A stretch of 64,000 nt of DNA from the NCBI RefSeq assembly GCF_003201865.1, contig NZ_QJJJ01000003.1, positions 248,001-312,000 on the forward strand. Reading direction: 5' to 3'. A model generated the notes under the pieces. The model was not told the DNA's origin. It did no database searches and was given only the letters and a program-made list of their open reading frames with translations. The position numbers and the translations under genes were made by a program. Positions 8,205 through 19,492 of the stretch are shown here, one piece after another. Origin of the DNA: Methylobacterium sp. B4 (GTDB lineage: Bacteria > Pseudomonadota > Alphaproteobacteria > Rhizobiales > Beijerinckiaceae). Numbering within the stretch: the stretch's first letter is position 1; each line of letters opens with the position of its first letter.

Positions 8205-8738
8205 ATGATCTTCGAGGAGCTTGCCCTCCCCGGCCTGTTCCGCGTCGCGCCCGAGCCGCACGCGGACGAGCGCGGCTTCTTCGCCCGCACCCAGTGCGAG
8301 GAGACGTTCGTCGCGCGCGGGCTTGTCGGCCGCTTCGCCCAGTCGAGCATCTCGTTCAACCATCGCCGCGGCACGGTGCGCGGCATGCACTTTTCACGGG
8401 AGCCCCATGCCGAGACCAAGCTCGTGCGCTGCACGGCCGGCGCGATCCACGACGCGGTGATCGACCTACGGCCCGACTCGCCGACCTATCGGCGCAGCGT
8501 GGGCGTGACGCTCTCGGCCGCGAACCGCCACGCGCTCTACATCCCGGCCGGCCTTGCTCACGGCTTCCAGACGCTCTGCGACGACAGCGAAATTCTCTAC
8601 ATGATCGACCGGCCCTTCGTGGCCTGCGCCGCCGACGGGGTGCGCTGGGACGATCCCGCCTTCGACCTCACCTGGCCCGAGCCGGTGACGGTCATCGCAG
8701 CCCGCGATCTCGCCTTCCCCGACTGGGCGGTTCGGTGA
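8205..8738 (+). CDS. dTDP-4-dehydrorhamnose 3,5-epimerase-like protein (RmlC family)
   Basis: The protein has 177 residues, about the usual RmlC length, and a cupin fold. The base His is kept (RGMHF, His62), as is the HDAVIDLR segment and the IPAGLAHGF loop. At the position of the general-acid Tyr of RmlC there is Phe138 (DRPFV before GVRWDDP), which could limit it to one epimerisation or change its outcome. In this cluster it should act on a CDP-4-keto-6-deoxy, probably C-methylated, sugar. Its stop overlaps the next gene's GTG. Confidence 0.85.
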   Translation: MIFEELALPGLFRVAPEPHADERGFFARTQCEETFVARGLVGRFAQSSISFNHRRGTVRGMHFSREPHAETKLVRCTAGAIHDAVIDLRPDSPTYRRSVGVTLSAANRHALYIPAGLAHGFQTLCDDSEILYMIDRPFVACAADGVRWDDPAFDLTWPEPVTVIAARDLAFPDWAVR

Positions 8739-9664
8739 GGCGGGTCCTCGTCACCGGCGGGGCCGGCTTCGTCGGCCGCCACGCGGTGGCCGCGCTCACG
8801 GACCACGGATTCGAGGTGCACGCCGTCGGTCGGACCGCACCGCCGGGCGTGCAGGCCTTCCACGCCGCCGACCTGCTCGACGAAGTCCAGCGCCGCGCCG
8901 CCGTGCGGGCGGCCGGTGCGAGCCACCTCCTGCATCTGGCCTGGGTCACCACGCCCGGCCGCTACTGGCAGGCGCCGGACAACCTCGACTGGACGGCGGC
9001 GAGCCTCGACCTCGTGCGGACCTTCCGCGAGGCGGGCGGCAGCCGTGCCGTCGTGGCGGGGACCTGCGCGGAGTACGACTGGGCCGACTTGCCGGGCGTC
9101 CAGGGCGGCCGCCTCCCTGAATCCGCCCCCTGCCGCCCGGCCACCCTCTACGGCAGCGCCAAGGACGGCCTGCGCCGCATCCTGCACGCCTATGCCGCGA
9201 CAGCCGGCCTTTCCCTCGCCTGGGGCCGACTGTTCTACCTCTACGGTCCTGGCGAGACGCCGGGCCGGCTCGTGGGCGACGCGGCCCGCGCCCTGATCTC
9301 GGGGCAGCGCCTCGCCACCAGCGAGGGACGCCAGCGCCGCGATTTCCTGCACGTCGCCGATGCCGGCGCCGCCTTCGCGGCCCTGCTCGCCTCGGGCGTC
9401 GGAGGCGCGGTCAATATCGGCTCGGGCGAAGCCGTACCGGTCCGGGCCATCCTGGAAAGCGTCGGCGCACTGACGGGGCGCCCCGACCTGATCGATTTCG
9501 GCGCGCGCCCGCTCGGCGCCACGGAGCCGGCCTGCATCGAGGCCGACATCCGCCGGCTTACCGACGAGGTCGGCTTTCGCCCGGCCTACGGCCTGGAGGC
9601 CGGCTTGGTCGAGACGGTCGAGGGTTGGCGCGCCGCGCTCAGCAATGCGGCATCAGCCCCTTGA
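8735..9664 (+). CDS. NAD-dependent epimerase/dehydratase family protein (probable 4-ketoreductase)
   Basis: The 309-residue extended SDR starts at GTG 8735, four bases overlapping the epimerase gene. It has the GGAGFVG nucleotide-binding motif near the start and a YGSAK active-site Tyr/Lys motif in the middle. As the last gene of the sugar operon it is the best candidate for the 4-keto reduction that finishes the CDP-sugar, though a further epimerase role cannot be excluded. Its 3' end overlaps the convergent response-regulator gene by 26 bases. Confidence 0.8.
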   Translation: MRRVLVTGGAGFVGRHAVAALTDHGFEVHAVGRTAPPGVQAFHAADLLDEVQRRAAVRAAGASHLLHLAWVTTPGRYWQAPDNLDWTAASLDLVRTFREAGGSRAVVAGTCAEYDWADLPGVQGGRLPESAPCRPATLYGSAKDGLRRILHAYAATAGLSLAWGRLFYLYGPGETPGRLVGDAARALISGQRLATSEGRQRRDFLHVADAGAAFAALLASGVGGAVNIGSGEAVPVRAILESVGALTGRPDLIDFGARPLGATEPACIEADIRRLTDEVGFRPAYGLEAGLVETVEGWRAALSNAASAP

Positions 9665-10037
9665 GACGGGCCAGGATGTCCTCGCCCGCGCAGGGCCGGG
9701 CGATGAACTGGGCGCCGTTCGGCATACGGTCGGGATCGGGCGCGGCGCGGCCGGACACGATCAGGATCGGCAGTTCGGGCCGCGCCTGCGCCACCGAGGT
9801 GGCCAGTTCGAAGCCGTTGACGCGGCCGGACAGCTCCACATCGGTCACGAGGCCGCAAATGTCGGGCCGCGCTTGTAAAATGGAGAGTGCCCGCTCGGCG
9901 GAAGCGCATTGCACGGTGTCGTAGCCGCCCTCCTCCAGCACGTCGCCGAGATCCATGATGGTCAGCGCCTCGTCCTCGACGATGAGGATGACGGGACGGT
10001 CGGCTTCCGGATTCGTCGTCTCGGTCTCGCTCGCCAC
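9639..10037 (-). CDS. Single-domain response regulator (receiver only)
   Basis: The protein has 132 residues from GTG 10037, chosen for the GGGGAGAG site 6 bases upstream; an ATG at 10070 is the alternative. It is one CheY-like receiver: VEDEA acidic pair, phosphoacceptor Asp in LVTDVELSG, and Ser in IVSGRA. The usually invariant Lys before Pro is Arg here (FIARPC). No output domain is attached, so it acts by protein-protein contact, perhaps under a hybrid or HWE kinase encoded elsewhere. Its 3' end overlaps the convergent epimerase gene. Confidence 0.85.
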   Translation of the reverse strand: MASETETTNPEADRPVILIVEDEALTIMDLGDVLEEGGYDTVQCASAERALSILQARPDICGLVTDVELSGRVNGFELATSVAQARPELPILIVSGRAAPDPDRMPNGAQFIARPCAGEDILARLKGLMPHC

Positions 10038-10179
10038 CTTAAGCTCTCCCCGATTGCCCCAACGACCCAACTGGTTCGCGGACTTGACCGTTTCCCCTAT
10101 CGGAACCCGGTGTGCCGCCGCGATGATCCAACGAGAAACCCTGCTCCCGGTTGCAGGGTCCCTTGGGGACCGTGATGGG

Positions 10180-11436
10180 TCAACCCCTCGCGGTCCGTGA
10201 GACGACCACCGTCACCGCCTCGATCAGGCGATCAAGATCGTCCGCATCGATGCTGAGCGCGGGCGTGAGGTAGACGATGTCGCCGAACGGGCGCACCCAG
10301 ACGCCACGCTCGAGGAAGCGCCGCTTGAGGTCGGCGAGGTCCGGCGGGCCCGCGAACTGCACCGCACCGATGGCGCCGAGCACGCGGACCTCCCGCACAC
10401 CGGGAAGCTCGCCCAGGGGGGCGAGACCCTCCTCCAGGCGCGCGGCGATGGCGCGCGCCTGATCCAGGCGCGGCTCGGTCTCGAACAGGTCGAGGCTGGC
10501 ATTGGCCGCCGCGCAGGCAAGCGGGTTGGCCATGAAGGTGGGGCCATGCATGAGTGCCGCGGCCGGATCGTCCGACCAGAACGCAGAAAAGATCTCGCTG
10601 GTCGCGACCGTCGCGGCGAGCGCCATGGTGCCGCCGGTCAGCGCCTTCGAGAGGCAGAGGATGTCGGGCACGACCTCCGCCTGCTCGCAGGCGAACATCG
10701 TTCCCGTGCGGGCAAACCCCGTGAAGATCTCGTCGGCGATGAGCGGCAGGCCGTGGCGGCGGGCGAGCCGCGCGACGGTCGCCAGCACCTCCGGCGGATG
10801 GGTCAGCATCCCGCCCGCGCCCTGGACCAGCGGCTCGACGATCACCGCCGCGAGTTCGTGGCGGTGGCGGGCAAGCGCCGCATCGAGCGCGGCCTCCGCC
10901 TCGGCCGTGCGCGGCAGATCGCAAAAGACCTGGGTCGGCAGGTAGGCGCCGAAGCGGCGATGCATCCCTTCTTCGGGGTCGCAGGCCGACATCGCGCCGA
11001 GCGTGTCGCCGTGATAGCCGCCGCGAAAGGCGAGCACCCGGGTGCGGCCGGTCTCGCCGCGGTTGAGCCAGAGCTGCACCGCCATCTTCAGGGCCACCTC
11101 GACGGCGACCGAGCCGGAATCGGTGAAGAAGACGTGGTTGAGATCCCCCGGCAGCAGCGCGGCGAGCCGCGCGCCCAGCCGCTCGGCCGGCGCGTGGGTG
11201 AGCCCGCCGAACATCACGTGGGGCATGCGCATCAGCTGCTCGGCCATGGCCGCCGCGATGTGCGGGTGATTGTAGCCGTGCACCGCCGTCCACCACGAGG
11301 CGATGCCGTCGATCAGCTCGCGCCCGCCCTTGAGCGTGATGCGCGAGCCCCGCGTCGCGATCGCCTCCAGCGGCGGCGCGGCGGATTTCATCTGGGTGTA
11401 GGGGCGCCAGAGTTTTTGAGAGGCGAGCGCTGTCAT
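10180..11436 (-). CDS. bioA: Adenosylmethionine-8-amino-7-oxononanoate aminotransferase
   Basis: The 418-residue PLP enzyme makes 7,8-diaminopelargonate in biotin synthesis, using S-adenosylmethionine as amino donor. The N-terminus LWRPYTQM is the hallmark of BioA among class III aminotransferases. The PLP lysine sits in LCLSKALTGG (about residue 263), and IASWWTAVHGYNHP and VHGPTFMANPLAC-like segments are present. ATG 11436 is preferred over one 36 bases upstream. bioF lies 5.3 kb away across the gcv genes; bioB and bioD are not in the window. Confidence 0.95.
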   Translation of the reverse strand: MTALASQKLWRPYTQMKSAAPPLEAIATRGSRITLKGGRELIDGIASWWTAVHGYNHPHIAAAMAEQLMRMPHVMFGGLTHAPAERLGARLAALLPGDLNHVFFTDSGSVAVEVALKMAVQLWLNRGETGRTRVLAFRGGYHGDTLGAMSACDPEEGMHRRFGAYLPTQVFCDLPRTAEAEAALDAALARHRHELAAVIVEPLVQGAGGMLTHPPEVLATVARLARRHGLPLIADEIFTGFARTGTMFACEQAEVVPDILCLSKALTGGTMALAATVATSEIFSAFWSDDPAAALMHGPTFMANPLACAAANASLDLFETEPRLDQARAIAARLEEGLAPLGELPGVREVRVLGAIGAVQFAGPPDLADLKRRFLERGVWVRPFGDIVYLTPALSIDADDLDRLIEAVTVVVSRTARG

Positions 11437-11480
11437 GCGCGGGGGATTGAGGGGTGGCGCTGATGGAGTCAAACGCGTCA

Positions 11481-11617
11481 GCCCTTCCCTCTCCCCTCTG
11501 CGGGAGAGGGTGGCCCCGAAGGGGTCGGGTGAGGGGTCGGCTCAGGTCTTTCCGGAAGCGTCGCTCCCCTCTCCCGCCTGCTCCGCAGGCACCCTCCCCC
11601 GCAGAGGGGGGAGGGTT
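11481..11617. repeat. Interspersed GC-rich repeat (CTCTCCC family), copy 1
   Basis: Between bioA and gcvP lie two linked hairpin-like blocks built from CCCTCTCCCCTCTGCGGGAG-type sequence and CCCTCCCCCGCAG-type sequence, joined by a CGGCTC...TTTCCGGAAGC segment. The same order recurs at 23964-24085, with short pieces at 14505-14533 and 27492-27521. It is an intergenic repeat of the kind common in Methylobacterium. Confidence 0.6.
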
Positions 11618-11630
11618 CAAAAAGCCGTCC

Positions 11631-14477
<2,847 letters not shown>

Positions 14478-14504
14478 GGGGTGCCTCTTGGGCGAATGGG
14501 CTGA

Positions 14505-14533
14505 GCATCCCTCTCCCGCGGAGGGGAGAGGGC
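14505..14533. repeat. Short CTCTCCC-family hairpin between gcvH and gcvP
   Basis: A compact inverted repeat, CCCTCTCCC-GCGGA-GGGGAGAGGG, occupies most of the gap between the gcvH stop and the gcvP start. It matches the end blocks of the repeats at 11481 and 23964 and may reduce or tune read-through into gcvP. Confidence 0.5.
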
Positions 14534-14545
14534 TGACCGTCTGCG

Positions 14546-14908
14546 CTAGTTGGCGAACTCCGCGTAGGCCGCCTCGTCCATCAGCGCGTCCATGGCGGAG
14601 GCATCGTCGAGCTTGAGCCGGTAGAGCCAGCCCGCGCCCTGCGGGTCGGCGCCGACCGAGGCCGGGTCGGCGACCGCCGCCTCGTTGACCTCGGTGACCT
14701 CGCCGGAGAGCGGCGCGTAGACGTCGGAGGCCGCCTTGACGGACTCGACGACGGCCGCCGCCTCGCCCTTGGTGAGCTTGGCTCCGACCTTGGGAAGCTC
14801 CACGAAGACGAGGTCGCCGAGTTGTTCGGCGGCATGCGCCGTGATGCCGACCGTGGCGATGTCGCCGTCGAGGCGCAGCCATTCGTGCTCGTCGGTGAAA
14901 CGCAGCAT
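14546..14908 (-). CDS. gcvH: Glycine cleavage system H protein
   Basis: The 120-residue lipoyl carrier shuttles the aminomethyl group between GcvP, GcvT and lipoamide dehydrogenase. The lipoylated lysine is in [14 protein letters not shown] (about residue 58), and the [18 protein letters not shown] segment is typical of H proteins. ATG 14908 has CAGGAG nine bases upstream, so it is preferred over an ATG six codons earlier. It is 26 bases downstream of gcvT and in the same operon. Confidence 0.97.
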   Translation of the reverse strand: MLRFTDEHEWLRLDGDIATVGITAHAAEQLGDLVFVELPKVGAKLTKGEAAAVVESVKAASDVYAPLSGEVTEVNEAAVADPASVGADPQGAGWLYRLKLDDASAMDALMDEAAYAEFAN

Positions 14909-14934
14909 GGTTCGAACTCCTGACACGAGAGAGA

Positions 14935-16113
14935 TCAGCCGCGCTTGAAGCCGGCCGGGACGAAGGGAAGCGGGGAGACGACGAGGGGGAGACGCTGGCC
15001 GCGGACCTCGGCGAAGACGCGGGTGCCGGGCGCGGTCAGCGCGGCCGGCAGGAAACCCATGGCGACGGGCGCCCCGACGCTCGGGCCGAATCCGCCGGAG
15101 GTGACGCGGCCGACCGGCTCGCCGCCGGCCTCGGCGGCGAAGAGCGGAGCTTCCGCCCGCACGGGCGCCCTGCCCTCGGGGCGGAGGCCGACACGCCGCC
15201 GGGACGGCCCGCCCTCCATCGCGGGGAGGATGGTGTCCGCGCCCGGAAACCCGCCCTCGCGGGCGCCGCCCCGGCGGCGGGCGGGCGAGATCGCCCAGGC
15301 GAGGCTGGCCTCGACCGGGTTGGTACCGGGGTCGATGTCCGCCCCGTGCAGCGGCAGGCCGGCTTCGAGGCGCAGGGAATCGCGAGCGCCGAGGCCGACC
15401 GGCAGCACCTCGGCCTCCGCGAGCAGGGCCTCGGCCACAGCCTCGGCCCGCTCGGCGGGCACCGCGATCTCGAACCCGTCCTCGCCGGTATAGCCGGAGC
15501 GGCTGACGAGGCAGGACGCGCCGATCATCGCGACCGCGCGCACGTCCATGAAGCGCATCGCCTCGGTCTCGGGTGCCAACCGCGCCAGCACCTCGGCCGC
15601 CTTCGGGCCCTGAAGCGCGATCAGCGCATCCGGCACGAGCGCCATGTCGATTTCGTCCGGCAGGTGCGCCCTGAGATGCGCGAAACCGGCGGCCTTGTTG
15701 GCCGCGTTGACGACGACGTGGAGCCGGTCGGGCAGGCGCGCGACCATGAGATCGTCGAGGATGCCCCCGGCTGCGTCCGTGAGGAAGCCGTAGCGCTGGC
15801 GGCCCTCGGACAGGCCGAGGACGTCGATGGGGATCAGCGCTTCGAGGGCGCGGGCCGCCTCCGCGAGGTCGCCGGAGCGGGGCGTCAGCGCGATCTGGCC
15901 CATATGCGACACGTCGAAGAGACCGGCCGCCGCCCGCGTGTGCAGGTGTTCCTTGAGCAGCCCGCCGGGGTAGTGCAGCGGCATCGCGTAGCCCGCGAAC
16001 GGCACCATCTTGGCGCCAAGGCGCAGATGGAGCGCGTGCAGCGGCGTCTGCGCCAGCGGATCAGCGAAAACGGGGGCGGCGGGGCTCAAGGCCCCGGCAG
16101 CTTGCAGGCTCAT
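14935..16113 (-). CDS. gcvT: Aminomethyltransferase (T protein) of glycine cleavage
   Basis: The 392-residue tetrahydrofolate-dependent enzyme releases ammonia and forms 5,10-methylene-THF from aminomethyl-lipoyl-GcvH. Family signatures are seen: [25 protein letters not shown], and [15 protein letters not shown] 16113 has GGAG upstream; the first ~20 residues are a loosely conserved extension. First gene of the operon, it directly follows the tandem glycine riboswitch. Confidence 0.96.
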   Translation of the reverse strand: MSLQAAGALSPAAPVFADPLAQTPLHALHLRLGAKMVPFAGYAMPLHYPGGLLKEHLHTRAAAGLFDVSHMGQIALTPRSGDLAEAARALEALIPIDVLGLSEGRQRYGFLTDAAGGILDDLMVARLPDRLHVVVNAANKAAGFAHLRAHLPDEIDMALVPDALIALQGPKAAEVLARLAPETEAMRFMDVRAVAMIGASCLVSRSGYTGEDGFEIAVPAERAEAVAEALLAEAEVLPVGLGARDSLRLEAGLPLHGADIDPGTNPVEASLAWAISPARRRGGAREGGFPGADTILPAMEGGPSRRRVGLRPEGRAPVRAEAPLFAAEAGGEPVGRVTSGGFGPSVGAPVAMGFLPAALTAPGTRVFAEVRGQRLPLVVSPLPFVPAGFKRG

Positions 16114-16179
16114 CGGGCACTCCACGACAGACGGATCTTGCCCGCCGGCCGGCTGGCAAGTTGCCCCCATCTGTCGCGC

Positions 16180-16356
16180 TTACCTGAGAGCTTCCCTCAC
16201 TCGAATCTTGAGCGAGGTTTCTCCTTCGGTGGACGCCGGACGGCGCCTCTCTCCAGATTGTCCAACGATACGGTGATTGTGCCTGAGAGTTTCCGGGGGT
16301 GGTTGCTCCGTCGGCGCCATAACCTCTCTCGCGAGCGGCCTGGGCTCTCCCGTATC
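16180..16356 (-). promoter_or_regulatory. Tandem glycine riboswitch ahead of gcvTHP
   Basis: Read on the minus strand, two glycine aptamers follow each other. Aptamer 1 (about 16279-16352) opens with GGGAGAG and closes with GGAAACTCTCAGGCA. Aptamer 2 (about 16181-16256) opens with GGAGAGAGGC, contains CACCGAAGGAGAAACC and closes with GAAGCTCTCAGGTA. The paired arrangement in the 5' leader of gcvT is the classic glycine riboswitch that turns on glycine cleavage when glycine is abundant. The 3' end of aptamer 2 lies about 65 bases before the gcvT ATG, so control may be at translation. Confidence 0.95.
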
Positions 16357-16421
16357 GTCTGTATCGGACGCCGCAAGGCTCGCACTTTGCCCGAGGGCGC
16401 GCAAGCCGACCCCGGTGACGA

Positions 16422-16649
16422 TCAGCGCATCATGTTGCGCTGGCGGCAATAGCCGCGGAAGCTCTCGAAGCCCGCCGGGCAGCGGCGGACGCAAGCCCCG
16501 GCCGCGTATTTGAGCGGCGGCCGGCAGGCTTTGCGGAAGTTCTGCTCCCCGAACAGGTAGGATTGGGCCGGGCCGGCGAGCGCCGGGGCAGGGCCGCCGA
16601 CGGCCCAGGCGGCGGCGAGCAGCAGGGCGGCGAAAATGGGACGGGGCAT
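16422..16649 (-). CDS. Small exported cysteine-containing protein, 75 aa
   Basis: Not a named family. ATG 16649 gives MPRPIFAALLLAAAWAVGG and a signal peptide ending near ALA-GPA (residue 25). The mature part of about 50 residues is basic and contains four cysteines (ACRPP, GACVRRC, GYC) that could form two disulphides. It lies divergently from bioF and upstream of the glycine riboswitch, reading the same way as the gcv genes. Function unknown. Confidence 0.65.
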   Translation of the reverse strand: MPRPIFAALLLAAAWAVGGPAPALAGPAQSYLFGEQNFRKACRPPLKYAAGACVRRCPAGFESFRGYCRQRNMMR

Positions 16650-16770
16650 GAGACGGTTTCCTCGAAAGCCTCCGGCAACGCGCGGACCCGAGCCGGGTTC
16701 GACCCGACCGTGACGGGCCCTGCCGCGGCCCGTGCTTGACATCCCTCGACGACCGCCGCCTTCAGGCGCG

Positions 16771-17937
16771 ATGTCCCAGACCTCTTCGTCGCAAGACCCG
16801 ACCCGGAGCCTCGACGCGTTCGCCCGCGAGAAACTCGCCGGGCTGGATGCGGCCGCCCTGCGCCGCCGGCTCGTAGCCACCGCCCGCGGCCCCGATGCGG
16901 CGGCCGAGCGGGGGGGCCGCGCCCTCGTCTCGTTCTCCTGCAACGACTATCTCGGCCTCGCCCACGAGCCGCGGGTGATCGCGGCGGCCGCCGAAGCCCT
17001 CACGCGCTACGGCGCGGGCGCCGGCGCCTCGCGGCTGGTGACGGGCAATTCGCCCCCGCTCGTCGCGCTGGAGGAGCGGCTCGCCCGCCACAAGGGCAAG
17101 GAGGCGGCCCTCCTCTTCGGCTCCGGCTATCTGGCCAATCTCGGCATCGCCCCGGCCCTCGTCGGCGAAGGCGACCTGATCCTGATCGACGAACTCGGCC
17201 ATTCCTGCCTGTTCGCGGGCGCGAAGATGTCGGGCGCGCAGGTCGTGCGCTTCGCCCACAACGAACTGGCGCAGTTGCGCGGCCTCCTCGCCGAGCATCG
17301 CGGCACGGCGCGGCGGGCGCTGATCCTGACCGAGCGGGTGTTCAGCATGGACGGCGACCGGGCGCCGCTGCCCGAGATCCTGGCGCTCGCAGGGGAATAC
17401 GACGCCTGGACGCTGGTGGACGACGCCCACGGCCTCGGCGTGGTCGAGCCCGGCACCCGGGCGCCGCTGGAGATGGGCACGCTCTCGAAGACGCTGGGCT
17501 CCTACGGCGGCTATCTCTGCGCCTCGCAGGCCGTGATCGACCTGCTGACGAGCCGGGCGCGCAGCCTCGTCTACACCACCGGCCTGCCCCCGGCCTCCGC
17601 CGCCGCGGCGCTCGCCGCCCTGGACATCGTCGAGGCCGAACCGGCCCGCGCGGCCCGGCCGCTGGCGCTCGCCCGCCGCTTCACCGCCCGGCTCGGCCTG
17701 CCCGATGCGACGAGCCCGATCGTACCGGTGCTGGTCGGGGAAGCGGAGGCGGCGCTCGCCCTCTCGGCAGCCTTGGAGGCGCGCGGCTTCCTCGTCGTCG
17801 CGATCCGCCCGCCGACGGTGGCTCCCGGCACGGCCCGCCTGCGGGTCGCCTTCTCGGCTGCCCACGGCGAGGCGCAGGTGGATGCCCTGGCCGAGGCGTT
17901 GGCCGCACTCGCTCCGGAGAGCGTGCGCGCCGCCTGA
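16771..17937 (+). CDS. bioF: 8-amino-7-oxononanoate synthase
   Basis: The 388-residue PLP enzyme condenses pimeloyl-ACP/CoA with alanine in biotin synthesis. Typical alpha-oxoamine synthase motifs are seen: SCNDYLGLAHEP, GAGASRLVTGN, LVDDAHGLGVV, and the PLP lysine in TLSKTLGSYGG (about residue 238). ATG 16771 (MSQTSSSQD) is chosen; an ATG 39 bases upstream would add Pro-rich residues. It is separate from bioA, and the adjacent genes are not biotin genes. Confidence 0.93.
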   Translation: MSQTSSSQDPTRSLDAFAREKLAGLDAAALRRRLVATARGPDAAAERGGRALVSFSCNDYLGLAHEPRVIAAAAEALTRYGAGAGASRLVTGNSPPLVALEERLARHKGKEAALLFGSGYLANLGIAPALVGEGDLILIDELGHSCLFAGAKMSGAQVVRFAHNELAQLRGLLAEHRGTARRALILTERVFSMDGDRAPLPEILALAGEYDAWTLVDDAHGLGVVEPGTRAPLEMGTLSKTLGSYGGYLCASQAVIDLLTSRARSLVYTTGLPPASAAAALAALDIVEAEPARAARPLALARRFTARLGLPDATSPIVPVLVGEAEAALALSAALEARGFLVVAIRPPTVAPGTARLRVAFSAAHGEAQVDALAEALAALAPESVRAA

Positions 17938-17941
17938 CGGG

Positions 17942-18805
17942 TCAGGCGGAGTGCGGAGCGAGCCGGCGGATCGAGGTGAGCGCGCCGAAGCTTTTGGCGG
18001 CGATGCGCTCGGCCGCCTCGCGCAGCGGCTCGACCGCCACCGCCATGTGGTGGCCGTTGGCGTGGATGAGCCGGTCGGCATCGAGCATCAGCCCGACATG
18101 GCCCTTCCAGAACACGAGATCGCCGCGCGCCAAGCCGTCGAGCCCCGGCGGCAGCGGCTCGCCGAGCGCCCGCTCCTGCTGGTCCGCATCGCGGGGGCAG
18201 GCGCGCCCCGCCGTCTCCAGGCAGATTTGGACCAAGCCTGAGCAATCGAGGCCGAGGCTGGTGCGACCGCCCCAGAGATAGGGCGTGCCGACCAGCCGCT
18301 CGGCGGTGGCCGCGAAATCGGGTTCGGCTGAGCCCAGGGGCGCGACGTGGCCGGCGAAGACGTAGCCGCCCTGCGCGAGCCGCCGGTACTCGCCCTCGTC
18401 CCCTTCCAGCGCGAGGGCGGCGCCGAGGCTCAGATGCGCGACGTGCGGCCGCTTCAGGTCGGGCGCCGGGTAGACGAAGGTACGCAGGGCCGCGACCCGG
18501 TGGGTCGGCGCCGGATCGGCGGGGCCGAGCGCGGCCTCGGGCAGGTAGCCGACATAACCGTCCCGGGCGATCTGGACCCAGGCGAAACCGTCGCCGCGAT
18601 CGAACACCGTCACGGCGTCGCCCAGCACCGCCTCCGTGTCGAGCCCGGCCTCCGGGCGCGGCGCTCGGCGCAGGGGCGCGGCGGGGACGACGACCCGTGC
18701 AGGCTCCCCGGCGACGTATCGCTGCGCCTCGACGATCCCGCGCAGGCGGATGTCGGCGAGGTCGGGCCGGGCCAGGGTGAGGCGGGGATCGCGCATATCG
18801 GACAT
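17942..18805 (-). CDS. NlpC/P60 family peptidase with SH3-like domains
   Basis: The 287-residue protein is a predicted cell-wall peptidase cutting gamma-D-Glu-diamino acid bonds. Residues 1-150 look like two bacterial SH3-type modules (for example GDAVTVFDRGDGFAWVQIARDGYVGYLP). The C-terminal NlpC/P60 domain has catalytic Cys in LDCSGLVQ (about residue 182), His in GHVGLM and a further polar residue in IHANGHH. No signal peptide is visible, so it may act in the cytoplasm on recycled muropeptides. The gene ends 5 bases from convergent bioF. Confidence 0.88.
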   Translation of the reverse strand: MSDMRDPRLTLARPDLADIRLRGIVEAQRYVAGEPARVVVPAAPLRRAPRPEAGLDTEAVLGDAVTVFDRGDGFAWVQIARDGYVGYLPEAALGPADPAPTHRVAALRTFVYPAPDLKRPHVAHLSLGAALALEGDEGEYRRLAQGGYVFAGHVAPLGSAEPDFAATAERLVGTPYLWGGRTSLGLDCSGLVQICLETAGRACPRDADQQERALGEPLPPGLDGLARGDLVFWKGHVGLMLDADRLIHANGHHMAVAVEPLREAAERIAAKSFGALTSIRRLAPHSA

Positions 18806-19119
18806 GATGGAGCCTGCCTCGCTCAGGATCGGGGCGGGATTGGGGATCGCCGGCCCGTGCCGACGGAATTGCGTGGAGGCGGAGGAGATCTTGCGCTCGA
18901 TGCCACGCCTTGCCGCATAGCCGCGACACTTTGCCTCGAATCACACGGACCGGCCGGCTCGCATCGTCATCGAATGTACTGGCGCATCAGGACAACCGGC
19001 GCGCATCCTGCATGGGAGACGAGCGGGAACGTCCGTCGGTCAAGCCATGCGGCTGACGGTCCGTCACGTCCGATCTGTGTGCACTGCACAAACCGGACGG
19101 GCCGTCCTAAGATCGGTGC
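18806..19119. promoter_or_regulatory. 314-base divergent intergenic region with two 13-base palindromes
   Basis: This gap separates the NlpC/P60 gene (minus) from the gene at 19120 (plus). No gene is seen in it. Near the right end are two perfect palindromes of the same design: TGACGG-T-CCGTCA (19054-19066) and TGTGCA-C-TGCACA (19078-19090), with centres 24 bases apart and the second 29 bases before ATG 19120. They look like operator sites for a dimeric regulator of the 19120 gene; which regulator is unknown. Confidence 0.45.
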
Positions 19120-19491
19120 ATGAAGACCGCGAGTCGTGCCGTGAAAAAGACCCAGAAGAGCTTCCAGGATCTGCCGCCGATCCGGGTGCGGCGCGAGCCG
19201 CCCACGGTGACCGAGGCGGTGACCGCCGCGCAGGATCTCGCCGACGATGTCGAGCAGCAGGTCGAGATCGCCGCCGGGCTGATCGGCCTGAGCCCGGACG
19301 AGGTGCGCCCGCACGTGGTCGCGGCCGCCAAGGCCGCGGCGGCCCGGCCGGCCCATCGCCCGCAGGAGCACCGCATCCTGGCGCCCTCCAGCCCCAACCG
19401 CGCGCCCCCGCGGACGGTGGTGGTGGAGCGGCGCAGCCGGCCGACGGTGGTGATCGAGCGCCGCGGGCGCCCTCTCGACCCGCGCCGCTGA
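19120..19491 (+). CDS. Hypothetical basic protein, 123 aa
   Basis: Not recognised. Residues 35-75 are likely helical (VTEAVTAAQDLADDVEQQVEIAAGLIGLSPDEVRPHVV); the rest is basic and proline-rich, with a repeated VVVERRSRP / VVIERRGRP motif near the C-terminus. No signal peptide or membrane segment is seen. The charge pattern suggests nucleic-acid or protein binding, but this is only a guess. Two palindromes just upstream suggest it is regulated. Its stop lies one base from the convergent SDR gene. Confidence 0.55.
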   Translation: MKTASRAVKKTQKSFQDLPPIRVRREPPTVTEAVTAAQDLADDVEQQVEIAAGLIGLSPDEVRPHVVAAAKAAAARPAHRPQEHRILAPSSPNRAPPRTVVVERRSRPTVVIERRGRPLDPRR

Positions 19492-19492
19492 G

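Noticed and set aside
10085..10115. GGAAA-C...GTT similarity to an EcfG promoter ahead of the response regulator
   Set aside because: It has an extra base in the GGAAC element and is not convincing.
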